This document shows positions 25,550 through 35,041 of a stretch of 55,002 bases of DNA, one piece after another. The DNA is from Myxococcales bacterium (GTDB lineage Bacteria; Myxococcota_A; Polyangia; Haliangiales; Haliangiaceae). Position 1 is the stretch's first letter. Every line of letters begins with the position of its first letter. Below the pieces are notes generated by a model that saw only the letters and a list, made by a program, of their open reading frames with translations, did not search any database and was not told the DNA's origin. The DNA lies in contig JAEUJY010000094.1 in assembly GCA_016794525.1 (NCBI GenBank), positions 1 through 55,002 on the forward strand, written 5' to 3'. The translations under genes and the position numbers were made by a program.

Positions 25550-27742
25550 ATGGGACGCCTCCCGGTCGCCGCCTCGGTCACCTCCACCCTCGCCGCGCTG
25601 ACGCTGGCCTGCGGCAGCCACGGCGGCCCGCCGTCGCCGATCGGCAGCGCCGATCCCCGCACCGCGGCCGCGCCCACCGCTGCCACCGGCGCCGCGCCCA
25701 CCGCGCCCACCGCCGCCTCTGCCCCCGCCGCGCCGCCCCCGCCGGTCGCGCTGGCCGCCGCGCCGCGCCTCGACCTCGACGCCAACCGCCCGCGGTGGCA
25801 CGTCTACGACCGCGGGCTGGTGCTGCCGATCGCCACCGAGGGCCTGCGCAAGTACGACCAGGCCTACCGCTCGCCGTGGTCCGCGGTGCGCGGCGCCGGC
25901 GCCGACGCGTACCGTACGCTGCGCGGCACCGCGGCGCTGAGCTTCCCGTGGACCACCGCCGACGGCGACGGCGCCGCCGAGCTGATCGTCCGCGGCCGCG
26001 GGCTGGCCAAGCTGCGGGTCAGCCTCGACGGCCGCCGCCTCGCCGCCCCGACCGTCGGCGATGGCGAGGCCCGGATCGCCATCCCGGCCGGCGCGCTCAC
26101 CGCTGGCGAGCACGCGCTGACCGTCGCCGCGAGCGGCGACACGCGCTGGCAGGCGATCGAGATCGCCCCGGCCGGCGCCACCGCGTGCGCGACGTCGGGC
26201 ACCTGGCGCAAGGTCGCGCTCTACACCGAGCTGCCCCCGGGCGCGCAGCTGATCCTGGCGGAGCCGGCCAGCGCCACGCCCGACGCGCCGATCCGCGTCA
26301 CGCTCACCGACGAGGGCGGCGCCGTCCGCGAGGTCTACGCCGGCCCGCTCGGCGGCCTGGCCACGCCGCGCGCGCTCTCGGTCGCCGCCGATCACGTCGC
26401 GCGCCTCGACCTCGCCGCCGACGGCTGCGCCGCGTGGGATCACCTGCAGATCGCCGTCGCCACCGGCCAGACCCCGGTGCCCGCGCGGGCGCCGGTCGAC
26501 AACGTCGTGCTGGTCGTCGTCGACACGCTGCGCGCCGATCGCCTCGCCGCCTACGGCCCGACCCGGGTCCAGACCCCGCGGCTGACCGCCGCCGCCGCTC
26601 GCGGCGCCGTGTTCCTCCGCCACCAGTCGATGGCGCCGTCGTCGCCGCCGTCCCACGCGACGATCCACACCGGCCAGATCCCGCGGGTCCACGGCATCGC
26701 CGGCGACGACGGCACGCTCGGCGCCGACACGCCGATCCTGTCGGCCATCCTCGCGCGCGCCGGCTTCGCGACCCACTACGTCGGCAACAACGACTTCGCG
26801 ATGAGCCGCTTCAAGCAGGTCGGCAAGTGGACCAGCTTCGAGACGCCGTACTACGCGCACGGCAAGGACTGCGCGCCGATCGTCGCGAGCGCGCTGGCCC
26901 ACGCCACCGCCGCCCACGCCGCCGGCAAGCGGTTCTTCGTGTCGCTCCTGCCGATCGAGCCCCACGTCGCCTACCGCTTCCACGAGGGCGTCACCGAGAC
27001 CTACTGGCCGGGCCCGTGGCCCAAGCCGTTCGCCAAGGTCGTCACCGGCGCGCACCTCGGCCGGCTCAAGTCGATGAAGCTCACCGCCGACGACTGGCAG
27101 CGCCTGCGCGCGCTGTACGACGGCGAGGTGACGCACATGGACGCGTGCTACGGCGCGCTCGAGGACGGCCTGCGCGCCGCCGGCCTGCTCGATCGCACCG
27201 CGGTGATCATCGCGTCGGATCACGGCGAGGGCCAGGGCGAGCGCGGCGGCCGCGCCGGCCACGCCTACAGCCTCAACCGCGAGCTGGTCGCCACGCCGCT
27301 GATCGTGATCGGCGGCGTCGCGCCGGGGCCGGTCGCCGCCCCGACCTCCAACCTCGACCTGGCGCCGACGGTGCTGGCGCTGCTCGGCCAGCCCGCCGAC
27401 CCGCGCATGCAGGGCCAGAGCCTCTTGCCGCTGGCCGGCGACCGCCCGCTCGCGCCGTCGATCGTCGCCAGCGAGTACGGCAAGAGCTACGCGCTGCGGG
27501 CGTCGCGCTGGCAGCTGGTGGTCGACTACGACGGCGACCAGCACCTCTACGACGTCGCCGCTGACCCCGACGAGGATCACGACGCCGTCGCGACCGCGCC
27601 GATCGCGCTGCGCTACCTGCGCGACGCCGCCGGGCTGTACCTCGCGCACCGCACCCGCTGGCACGCCGCGACCTGGGGCAACCTCGCCGACCTCGCGCCG
27701 GGCAACCCGCTGGCCGGGACCGCGCTACCATCCGCGCCATGA
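25550..27742 (+). CDS. Sulfatase-family lipoprotein
   Basis: About 730 residues of the alkaline phosphatase/sulfatase superfamily, preceded by a 300-residue Ala/Pro-linked N-terminal region with beta-sandwich-like segments. Signal MGRLPVAASVTSTLAALTLAC ends in a lipobox; an in-frame ATG at 25514 would add 12 residues and cannot be excluded. The catalytic domain starts at VVLVVVDTLRADRLAAYG (metal Asp), then SPPSHATIHTG. The usual S/C-x-P-S-R is here with His for Arg, a variant that casts doubt on true sulfatase activity. IIASDHGEGQGERG and GHAYSLNRELVATPLIV supply further metal and substrate residues. Hydrolysis of a sulfate or phosphate ester outside the cell is expected. The stop overlaps the next start (ATGA). 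Confidence 0.88.
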   Translation: MGRLPVAASVTSTLAALTLACGSHGGPPSPIGSADPRTAAAPTAATGAAPTAPTAASAPAAPPPPVALAAAPRLDLDANRPRWHVYDRGLVLPIATEGLRKYDQAYRSPWSAVRGAGADAYRTLRGTAALSFPWTTADGDGAAELIVRGRGLAKLRVSLDGRRLAAPTVGDGEARIAIPAGALTAGEHALTVAASGDTRWQAIEIAPAGATACATSGTWRKVALYTELPPGAQLILAEPASATPDAPIRVTLTDEGGAVREVYAGPLGGLATPRALSVAADHVARLDLAADGCAAWDHLQIAVATGQTPVPARAPVDNVVLVVVDTLRADRLAAYGPTRVQTPRLTAAAARGAVFLRHQSMAPSSPPSHATIHTGQIPRVHGIAGDDGTLGADTPILSAILARAGFATHYVGNNDFAMSRFKQVGKWTSFETPYYAHGKDCAPIVASALAHATAAHAAGKRFFVSLLPIEPHVAYRFHEGVTETYWPGPWPKPFAKVVTGAHLGRLKSMKLTADDWQRLRALYDGEVTHMDACYGALEDGLRAAGLLDRTAVIIASDHGEGQGERGGRAGHAYSLNRELVATPLIVIGGVAPGPVAAPTSNLDLAPTVLALLGQPADPRMQGQSLLPLAGDRPLAPSIVASEYGKSYALRASRWQLVVDYDGDQHLYDVAADPDEDHDAVATAPIALRYLRDAAGLYLAHRTRWHAATWGNLADLAPGNPLAGTALPSAP
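27726..27731 (+). promoter_or_regulatory. -10 element TACCAT, possible internal leaderless promoter
   Basis: TACCAT ends 7 bases before the ATG at 27739, within the end of the sulfatase gene. It could drive the two thioesterase genes separately. Confidence 0.4.
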
Positions 27743-28230
27743 CCGCTCCCGAGGACGAGGCCGCCGCGGCCCGCCGCCGCGACCGCCGGCTGGCGATGGC
27801 CCGCGCCTTCGCCGACAACGTCCCGCACAACCACGCGCTCGGCATCGTCATCGAGGCCATGGGCGACGCCACCGCGCGGTTCCGCCTGCCCTACGCCGCC
27901 AAGCTCGTCGGCAACCCCGAGACCGGAGTGCTCCACGGCGGCGCGATCACCGCGCTGCTCGACGCCTGCGCCGGCGCCGCGGTGTTCGCCGCGCTGCCGC
28001 AGCTGCAGCCGATCGCGACGCTCGATCTGCGCATCGACTACCTGCGCCCGGCCGAGCCCGGCCGCGACGTCTGGGCCGAGGCCACCTGCCACCACACCAG
28101 CAAGAACGTCGCGTTCGTGCGGGCGCTGGCGTTCCACGCCGACGGCGAGCCGCCGATCGCCACCGCCGCCGGCACCTTCATGATCGCCACCAAGCTCGGC
28201 AACGTGGCCCCGCGCGGCGGTGGCGCGTGA
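27739..28230 (+). CDS. PaaI-family hotdog thioesterase, first of a pair
   Basis: 163 residues with the hotdog fold of acyl-CoA thioesterases. The central helix region is LVGNPETGVLHGGAITALLDACAG (about residues 55-78), with the HGG and Asp that form the active site in the PaaI group; LDLRIDYLRPA is the typical strand. It hydrolyses an acyl- or aryl-CoA thioester, substrate unknown. Its start overlaps the sulfatase stop (ATGA) and its stop overlaps the next start (GTGA). Confidence 0.9.
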   Translation: MTAPEDEAAAARRRDRRLAMARAFADNVPHNHALGIVIEAMGDATARFRLPYAAKLVGNPETGVLHGGAITALLDACAGAAVFAALPQLQPIATLDLRIDYLRPAEPGRDVWAEATCHHTSKNVAFVRALAFHADGEPPIATAAGTFMIATKLGNVAPRGGGA

Positions 28231-28667
28231 CGATGCTCGGCCACATCCTCGCCGCCCGCGCGGCCGGCGAGCCCGACCGCCTGCTCGCCGCGATCCCCTA
28301 CGCGCAGTTCCTCGGCCTGTCGGCCAGCCTCGACAGCGGCGAGCTGCTCACGACGATGCGCTACGCGCCGCACCTCGTGGGCAACCCGGCGCTACCGGCG
28401 CTCCACGGCGGCACGCTCGGCGCGCTGCTCGAGTCGGCCGCGGTGTTCTCGCTCTTGTGGGCCGCCGAGACCGCGGTCCTGCCCAAGACGATCACGATCA
28501 CCGTCGACTACCTGCGCTCGGCGGGCCCCAAGGACACCCACGCCCGCGGCCTCGTCACCCGCCTCGGCCGCCGGGTCGCCGCCGTCCGCGTCGACGCCTG
28601 GCAAGACGACCGCACCCAGCTGTGCGCCACCGCCACCGCGCACTTCTTGATCAAGCGCGAAGGCTGA
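28227..28667 (+). CDS. PaaI-family hotdog thioesterase, second of a pair
   Basis: 146 residues, a paralogue of the preceding gene: LVGNPALPALHGGTLGALLES aligns with the same helix, and ITITVDYLRSAGPKD with the following strand. The position of the catalytic Asp in gene one is Glu here (LLES), the other acid used in the family. Start GTG at 28227 overlaps the upstream stop; an ATG at 28233 is an alternative. The tandem pair could form a heteromer, an inference from coupling and divergence. Confidence 0.88.
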   Translation: MTMLGHILAARAAGEPDRLLAAIPYAQFLGLSASLDSGELLTTMRYAPHLVGNPALPALHGGTLGALLESAAVFSLLWAAETAVLPKTITITVDYLRSAGPKDTHARGLVTRLGRRVAAVRVDAWQDDRTQLCATATAHFLIKREG

Positions 28668-28713
28668 GTCGCCTGGCACGTTGAAGCCGTTGCACCGGTC
28701 GCCGCACACCGGC

Positions 28714-28719
28714 TAGGCT
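28714..28719 (+). promoter_or_regulatory. -10 element TAGGCT, leaderless GTG start
   Basis: TAGGCT ends 6 bases before the GTG at 28726. Confidence 0.5.
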
Positions 28720-28725
28720 TCATCC

Positions 28726-29340
28726 GTGGTCGGGAAGTGCATCTTCGTTGTCATGGCCGTGATCATGGTGGGAGGCGGCGGTTGCCAGTTCTCCCGCCCC
28801 TCCAACGTCTCGATCGATGCCGGCATCGACGGTCCACCGACGTTGACCGTCATGAAGAGCGGGGATGGCACCGGCGCCGTGAGCTCCAACCCGACCGGCA
28901 TCGACTGCGGCGTCTCGTGCCCGTCGGCGAGCGCGCCGTTCGCGGTCGGCACCAGCGTCACCCTCGCTCACATCGAAGGCCCCGACTCCGAGTTCGTCGG
29001 CTGGGCCGGCGCGTGCGGTGGCGCGAACTGCACGGTGACCGTGAGCGTGGACCAAGCCGTCACGGCCTCGTTCAAGCGGACCGACAAGTTGCTCACCGTC
29101 AGTATCGTCGGCGCGGTGAATGGCGTCGGTTCGGTCACCTTGGAACCACCCGGCGCGGCTGGCCCGGTCAACATGAGCGCGCTGTTTGCGCACGGTACTC
29201 CCGTGACGCTGACCGCGACTTGGGACCCGTCCATCCAGGACTTCGCCGGGTGGAGTGGTGACTGCAGCGGCACGAGCGCGACCTGCAACCTCACGATGGA
29301 CGCCGCGCATGCGGTAACGGCGACCTACACCCCGCGATAG
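28726..29340 (+). CDS. Lipoprotein with two InlB B-repeat-like domains
   Basis: 204 residues. The N-terminus CIFVVMAVIMVGGGGC looks like a signal with an unusual all-Gly lipobox, followed by NVSIDAGIDGPP. Two related modules follow: LTVMKSGDGTGAVSSNP to VTASFK, and LTVSIVGAVNGVGSVTLEP to VTATYTPR, each with the FVGW/FAGW core and a C-x-G-x-x-C disulfide. This is the divergent InlB B-repeat/bacterial repeat type found in surface proteins. Base composition is visibly less GC-rich than its neighbours, hinting at a different origin. Start by TAGGCT spacing; an ATG at 28753 is possible. Confidence 0.8.
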   Translation: MVGKCIFVVMAVIMVGGGGCQFSRPSNVSIDAGIDGPPTLTVMKSGDGTGAVSSNPTGIDCGVSCPSASAPFAVGTSVTLAHIEGPDSEFVGWAGACGGANCTVTVSVDQAVTASFKRTDKLLTVSIVGAVNGVGSVTLEPPGAAGPVNMSALFAHGTPVTLTATWDPSIQDFAGWSGDCSGTSATCNLTMDAAHAVTATYTPR

Positions 29341-29372
29341 CCGCCACCGCCGCCCGCCGCCGCCTCGCCCGC

Positions 29373-31073
29373 TCAGCCGACCTTGTGCTCGATCTCGGGC
29401 GCGGTGGCGAAGAACTTGTTGCGGGCGGGGTCGTTCCACCGCTTGTAGTCGATCACCCACGGCACGACGCGGGCGGTGCCGGCGTTGACGTGGATCGTGC
29501 ACGCCATCGGCGTCACGGTGCGGTAGCTCGACGACTCGGGCAGGTCGTCGTTGTCGGTGCCGCCGGCGGAGAACAGGTTGAGCAGCGTGATCGGGTTGCC
29601 GGGGTAGACCTCGCGGAACCCCTCGTCGATCTTCTCGTGGCCGCGCACCAGCATCGCGCAGCCCAGCCGGTTCATGAACTTCTCGAACTGCAGCCGGCCG
29701 AACGGGAAGCGGGCGTTCTGCGCCTGCAGGTCGTCGGGGATGTAGTCGGCGCTCGACGGGTCGCTCCACAGCATCTGGAACCGCAGCTCGGGATCGTTGA
29801 GCGACGCCAGATCGGTGAAGCGGTCGTCGATGGCCTGGTCGCGCGGGATGCCGGCGTGGACGAACATCGTCCGGTCGAAGAGCAGCACGTTGGGCAGCTC
29901 CTCGAAGAAGTGCATGTAGGCCTCGAACATCTCGCCCGGCATGTGGCCGACGAGCGTGTTGATCGCCTCGGCCGGCTTGACCCCGCCGTAGATGCGGCCC
30001 TTGTACTCGATGTAGTACTCGTGGTTGCCGCGCAGCATGTAGACGTGGTCGGGCGCGGCCAGGAACATCTGCATGACCGTGCGCAGGATGCCGTTGTACG
30101 AAAACCGGCCGCGGTCGATGTAGTCCCCGAGCAACACCAGCTTGGGGTTGGGCCGCGTCGGGTCCTTCTTCCAGGCCTCGACCTTGGCGAAGAAATCCGC
30201 CTGCATGATCGCACCCTTGAGGCACGAGTAGCAGCCATGAAGATCCCCGAGGACGGTGAGCTCGTAGCTCTGGTCCGGCCCCACCGGATGCACGTAGGTG
30301 TGACCATCGAGGAACGGCGCCTGGCCCGCCAGCGCCGCCACCGACTGCGCGCCGATCAGCTTGCCCGCGCCCGCCGCGCGCTGCTCGGCGAGCTTCGCGG
30401 TGACGTTCTGCATCAGCTTGTAGTCGGCCTCGGACTGCCGCCGGAGCACGTCGGGGTCGGCCGAGTAGTGCTGCTCGAACTTCTGGAAGAACGGGTGGTC
30501 CTCGAGGCGCGGCGCCACCTGCGCCGTCGCCGCGATCTCGACCGCCGGCTCCTCGGCGTCGATCTCGACCTCGACCGCCACCGCCACCAGCTTCTGCGGC
30601 GCGTGCAACAGCGCCTCGAGCTCGTCGCGGAACTTGGCCTCGGCCGGGTGGACGCTACCGTCGGCGTAGATCAGGTCGTCGATCGTCGCCAGCAGCTCCT
30701 TGCGGTTCTCGGGATCGAAGGTGTTGAAGATCTCGTAGCAGCGCAGCTTGAGCTTGGCGTAGACGAACTCTTCGGGGCGCTCGGCGTCGGCGACCGCCTC
30801 CTCGAACAGCGCCCGCACCTGGGCGTCGATCTGCTCGAACACCTCGTGGAAGTGCGCGACGAAGCGGTTGGTCACCTCCTGCCGCTCGGCGGTCGACGCC
30901 GTCGGCATCGCCGCCTTGGCCCGCGCCGCGACCAGCTGCCGGATGTAGATCTTGACGAACGTCTTCTCGTTCTGGTCGAAGTCGCCGTCGATGTACCCGA
31001 ACGCCGTCAGGTAGAAGATGATGGCGTTCATCTGCTGTTCGGCGACGTCGGGATCGGTGCTGAACTGGAGCAT
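29373..31073 (-). CDS. TerB-like domain fused to PPP-family Ser/Thr phosphatase
   Basis: 566 residues, cytosolic. The N-terminal part (about 1-160) has two TerB-like acidic helical segments, FGYIDGDFDQNEKTFVKIYI and DLIYADGSVHPAEAKF, with D-x-D-x-x-x metal-like loops. A linker leads to the calcineurin-like phosphatase core (from about residue 280): GDLHGCY, LLGDYIDRGRF, LRGNHEYY, MFVHAGIP and VRGHEKIDEG, all five PPP metal/phosphate motifs. It should dephosphorylate phosphoproteins using two metal ions and could oppose kinases such as those at 12.8 and 48.6 kb; the pairing is inference. The fusion of a TerB-like module to PPP is unusual. No clear ribosome site is seen. Confidence 0.88.
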   Translation of the reverse strand: MLQFSTDPDVAEQQMNAIIFYLTAFGYIDGDFDQNEKTFVKIYIRQLVAARAKAAMPTASTAERQEVTNRFVAHFHEVFEQIDAQVRALFEEAVADAERPEEFVYAKLKLRCYEIFNTFDPENRKELLATIDDLIYADGSVHPAEAKFRDELEALLHAPQKLVAVAVEVEIDAEEPAVEIAATAQVAPRLEDHPFFQKFEQHYSADPDVLRRQSEADYKLMQNVTAKLAEQRAAGAGKLIGAQSVAALAGQAPFLDGHTYVHPVGPDQSYELTVLGDLHGCYSCLKGAIMQADFFAKVEAWKKDPTRPNPKLVLLGDYIDRGRFSYNGILRTVMQMFLAAPDHVYMLRGNHEYYIEYKGRIYGGVKPAEAINTLVGHMPGEMFEAYMHFFEELPNVLLFDRTMFVHAGIPRDQAIDDRFTDLASLNDPELRFQMLWSDPSSADYIPDDLQAQNARFPFGRLQFEKFMNRLGCAMLVRGHEKIDEGFREVYPGNPITLLNLFSAGGTDNDDLPESSSYRTVTPMACTIHVNAGTARVVPWVIDYKRWNDPARNKFFATAPEIEHKVG

Positions 31074-31175
31074 CGCTGGGGTCCGCCCGACGAGCTTGCC
31101 GCTGTGGGCGCCGCGACGCAACCCCGCGGCCCCAAAGCGCGCAGCCCACGGGCGCCTGGGCTATGCTCGGGGCCC

Positions 31176-32999
31176 GTGTCCCGCGCTCGACTCGCCGCCC
31201 CGATCCTTGCGGCCTCGGCCGTGTTCGCGTCCCCGGTGGCCGCCGATCCACCGCGCCGCGTCGAGGTCGGTGGCTTCCTCGGCCTCGACTATTTCGGCGA
31301 GGACATCGAGCTCGGCAACTCGTGGGCCCCGGAGCAGGTGCCCGGCACCTCGCTGCTGTTCGGCGGGCGCGTCGGGTTCATCGCCTTCCCCGACCTGCTC
31401 CGCAGCTCGAGCTACGATCCCCAGCTCGGCGTCGAGGCCGAGGGCAAGCTGGCCCTGGCCGCGACCGGCGAGTCCGACGAGGGCGGCCGCGGCTCGTTCG
31501 CCGCGCCGGTGCTGGGCTGGCGCGTCCACGCCATCGCGCGCCTGAAGTCGAGCTACCTCCTCACCCCGCACCTCGTGGTCGGGGTCGGCGGCGAGAGCGT
31601 GCTGACCGGCTCGCCGTTCATGACCGACGACACCGACGCCGCCTTCTACTGGGGGCCGGGCGTGTCGTGGAAGCTGACCGACCGGCTCGACGGCCGCGTC
31701 GACCTGCGCCACGGCCTGACCGCCGGGCGGGTCGACGACGTGGTCTCGACCTTCGAGATTCACTTCGGCGTCCAGACCGGCTGGGACCTGCACCCGGGCA
31801 AGGCGTCGGCGCCGCCCGCGCCGGTCGACACCGACGGCGACGGCCTGTTCGATCCCGACGACGACTGCCCCAAGGAGCCCGAGACCGTCAACGGCTTCCG
31901 CGACCGCGACGGCTGCCCCGACGTGGCCGATCGCGACGGCGACGGCATCCTCGATCCCGACGACCAGTGCGTCGACGAGCCCGAGACCAAGAACGACATC
32001 GACGACGCCGACGGCTGCCCCGAGATCGACTTCGACGGCGACGGCCTGCTCGGCTCGAAGGACGGCTGCCCGCAGGCCGCCGAGGACTTCGATCGCTTCC
32101 AGGACGAGGACGGCTGCCCGGATCTCGACAACGACGGCGACGGCAAGCCCGACATGTCCGACGTCTGCCCGAGCGAGCCCGAGACCTACAACGGCTTCGA
32201 CGACGAGGACGGCTGCCCCGACGAGGTGCCGAAGATCGTCAAGCAGTTCACCGGCGTCATCGACGGCATCACCTTCGACTTCGGCAAGGCGCGCATCCGC
32301 CCGAAGTCGAAGAAGACCCTCAACGCCGCCGCGGCGATCCTGCGCGAGTACGCCGCGATCCGCATCCGCATCGAGGGCCACACCGACGACCGCGGCGCCC
32401 GCGAGCGCAACATGGCGCTGTCGCAGAAGCGCGCCGACGCGGTGAAGTGGTACCTGGTCGACCAGGGCATCGCCGCCGATCGCATCGAGACCATCGGCCA
32501 CGGCCCCGACGTGCCGCGCGCGTCGAACAAGACCAACAAGGGGCGCGCCCAGAACCGCCGGATCGAGTTCCACATCCTGGTCTCCGATCAGAGCGGCACG
32601 GTCACGTCGCCGACGCCCGACACCCAGCCGTCGACGCCGGCGCCCGAGACCCAGCCGGCGACGCCGCCCCCGGCGCCCGAGGCCCAGCCGGCCCCACCGA
32701 CGCCGACGCCGGACGCGCAGCCCTCGCCGCCCGCGCCGTCGCCCGCGCCCGACGCCCAGCCGGCCCCGCCGACGCCGACGCCGGACGCGCAGCCCACGCC
32801 GCCCGCGCCGTCGCCCGCGCCCGACGCCCAGCCGGTCCCGCCCGCGCCGTCGCCTGCGCCCGACGCCCAGCCGGCCCCGCCCGCGCCGACGCCGCCCGAC
32901 ACCCAGCCTGCGCCGACCCCGGCGCCGCCGCCCCCGTCCCCCCCGGCGCCGCCGATCAGCCCGCCGGGCACGACGCCCCCGATCAGCGACCTCCGCTGA
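31176..32999 (+). CDS. OmpA-family outer-membrane protein with TSP3 repeats and Pro-rich tail
   Basis: 607 residues. A signal peptide (start GTG, LAAPILAASAVFASPVAA) is followed by a beta-barrel-like region (about 25-210). Residues about 215-350 are thrombospondin type 3 Ca-binding repeats (DTDGDGLFDPDDDCP, DRDGDGILDPDDQC and others). The OmpA C-terminal domain (about 360-468) has FDFGKARIRPKSKKTL, EGHTDDRGARERN and RAQNRRIEFHI, with the Asp and Arg that bind peptidoglycan. Beyond the normal end there is a 135-residue Pro/Ala tail of repeated PAPDAQP units. It ties the outer membrane to the wall. TATGCT lies 8 bases before the GTG. Confidence 0.92.
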   Translation: MSRARLAAPILAASAVFASPVAADPPRRVEVGGFLGLDYFGEDIELGNSWAPEQVPGTSLLFGGRVGFIAFPDLLRSSSYDPQLGVEAEGKLALAATGESDEGGRGSFAAPVLGWRVHAIARLKSSYLLTPHLVVGVGGESVLTGSPFMTDDTDAAFYWGPGVSWKLTDRLDGRVDLRHGLTAGRVDDVVSTFEIHFGVQTGWDLHPGKASAPPAPVDTDGDGLFDPDDDCPKEPETVNGFRDRDGCPDVADRDGDGILDPDDQCVDEPETKNDIDDADGCPEIDFDGDGLLGSKDGCPQAAEDFDRFQDEDGCPDLDNDGDGKPDMSDVCPSEPETYNGFDDEDGCPDEVPKIVKQFTGVIDGITFDFGKARIRPKSKKTLNAAAAILREYAAIRIRIEGHTDDRGARERNMALSQKRADAVKWYLVDQGIAADRIETIGHGPDVPRASNKTNKGRAQNRRIEFHILVSDQSGTVTSPTPDTQPSTPAPETQPATPPPAPEAQPAPPTPTPDAQPSPPAPSPAPDAQPAPPTPTPDAQPTPPAPSPAPDAQPVPPAPSPAPDAQPAPPAPTPPDTQPAPTPAPPPPSPPAPPISPPGTTPPISDLR

Positions 33000-33005
33000 T
33001 CCGCG

Positions 33006-33562
33006 TCAGCCGCGGCGCACCAGCGCGCGCGCCCACGCCGCGTACTCGCGCACCGCCCAGCGGATCGCGCGGCCGGGGTCCTGGCGCTCGAGACCCTCGG
33101 CGGCGTGCGCGACCCGCACGTCGAAGCCGTGGGCGCGGAACAGCCACGCCGCGCGCCGCGCGTGGAACCGCTGCGTCGCGAGCCACACCGCGCGCGCGTC
33201 CGGCACCAGCGCGCGGACGAAGGCGGCGTTCTCGGCGGTCGAGCGCGCGCGGTCCTCGATCAGGATCGCGGCGGCGTCGACCTGCGCCGACCGCAGCGCC
33301 TCGGCCATCGCCGCCGCCTCGCTGCGCCGCGCGCCGCGGGTCTGGCCGCCGGTCACGATCACCCGCGCGCCGCCGCCGGCGTGCCACAGCGCCGCCGCCA
33401 CCGCGACCCGCTCCGCCACCACCACGCCCGGCCGGCCGTCGGGCGCGAGCGGCGCGCCGAGCACGACGATCGCGTCGCGGCGCTCGCAGCGCGGCAGCGA
33501 CGCGGCGATCGCGTCGCCCACCGCCAGCGGCGCGGTGAGCCACCCGGCCAGCGCCCGTCGCA

Positions 33563-33566
<4 letters not shown>
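33006..33566 (-). CDS. YdcF-family (DUF218) protein
   Basis: 186 residues with the DUF218 fold: DAIVVLGAPLAPDGRPGVVVAER (split in two here: strand then turn), HAGGGARVIVTGGQTRG, SEAAAMAEAL and the STAENAAFVR motif. A hydrophobic N-terminal stretch (LAGWLTAPLAVGDAIAASL) may act as a membrane anchor. The E. coli relatives are linked to envelope functions (ElyC, SanA). The start at 33566 overlaps the M28 peptidase stop in an ATGA arrangement; the second Met at 33563 is less likely. Confidence 0.85.
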
Positions 33567-35037
<1,471 letters not shown>

Positions 35038-35041
<4 letters not shown>

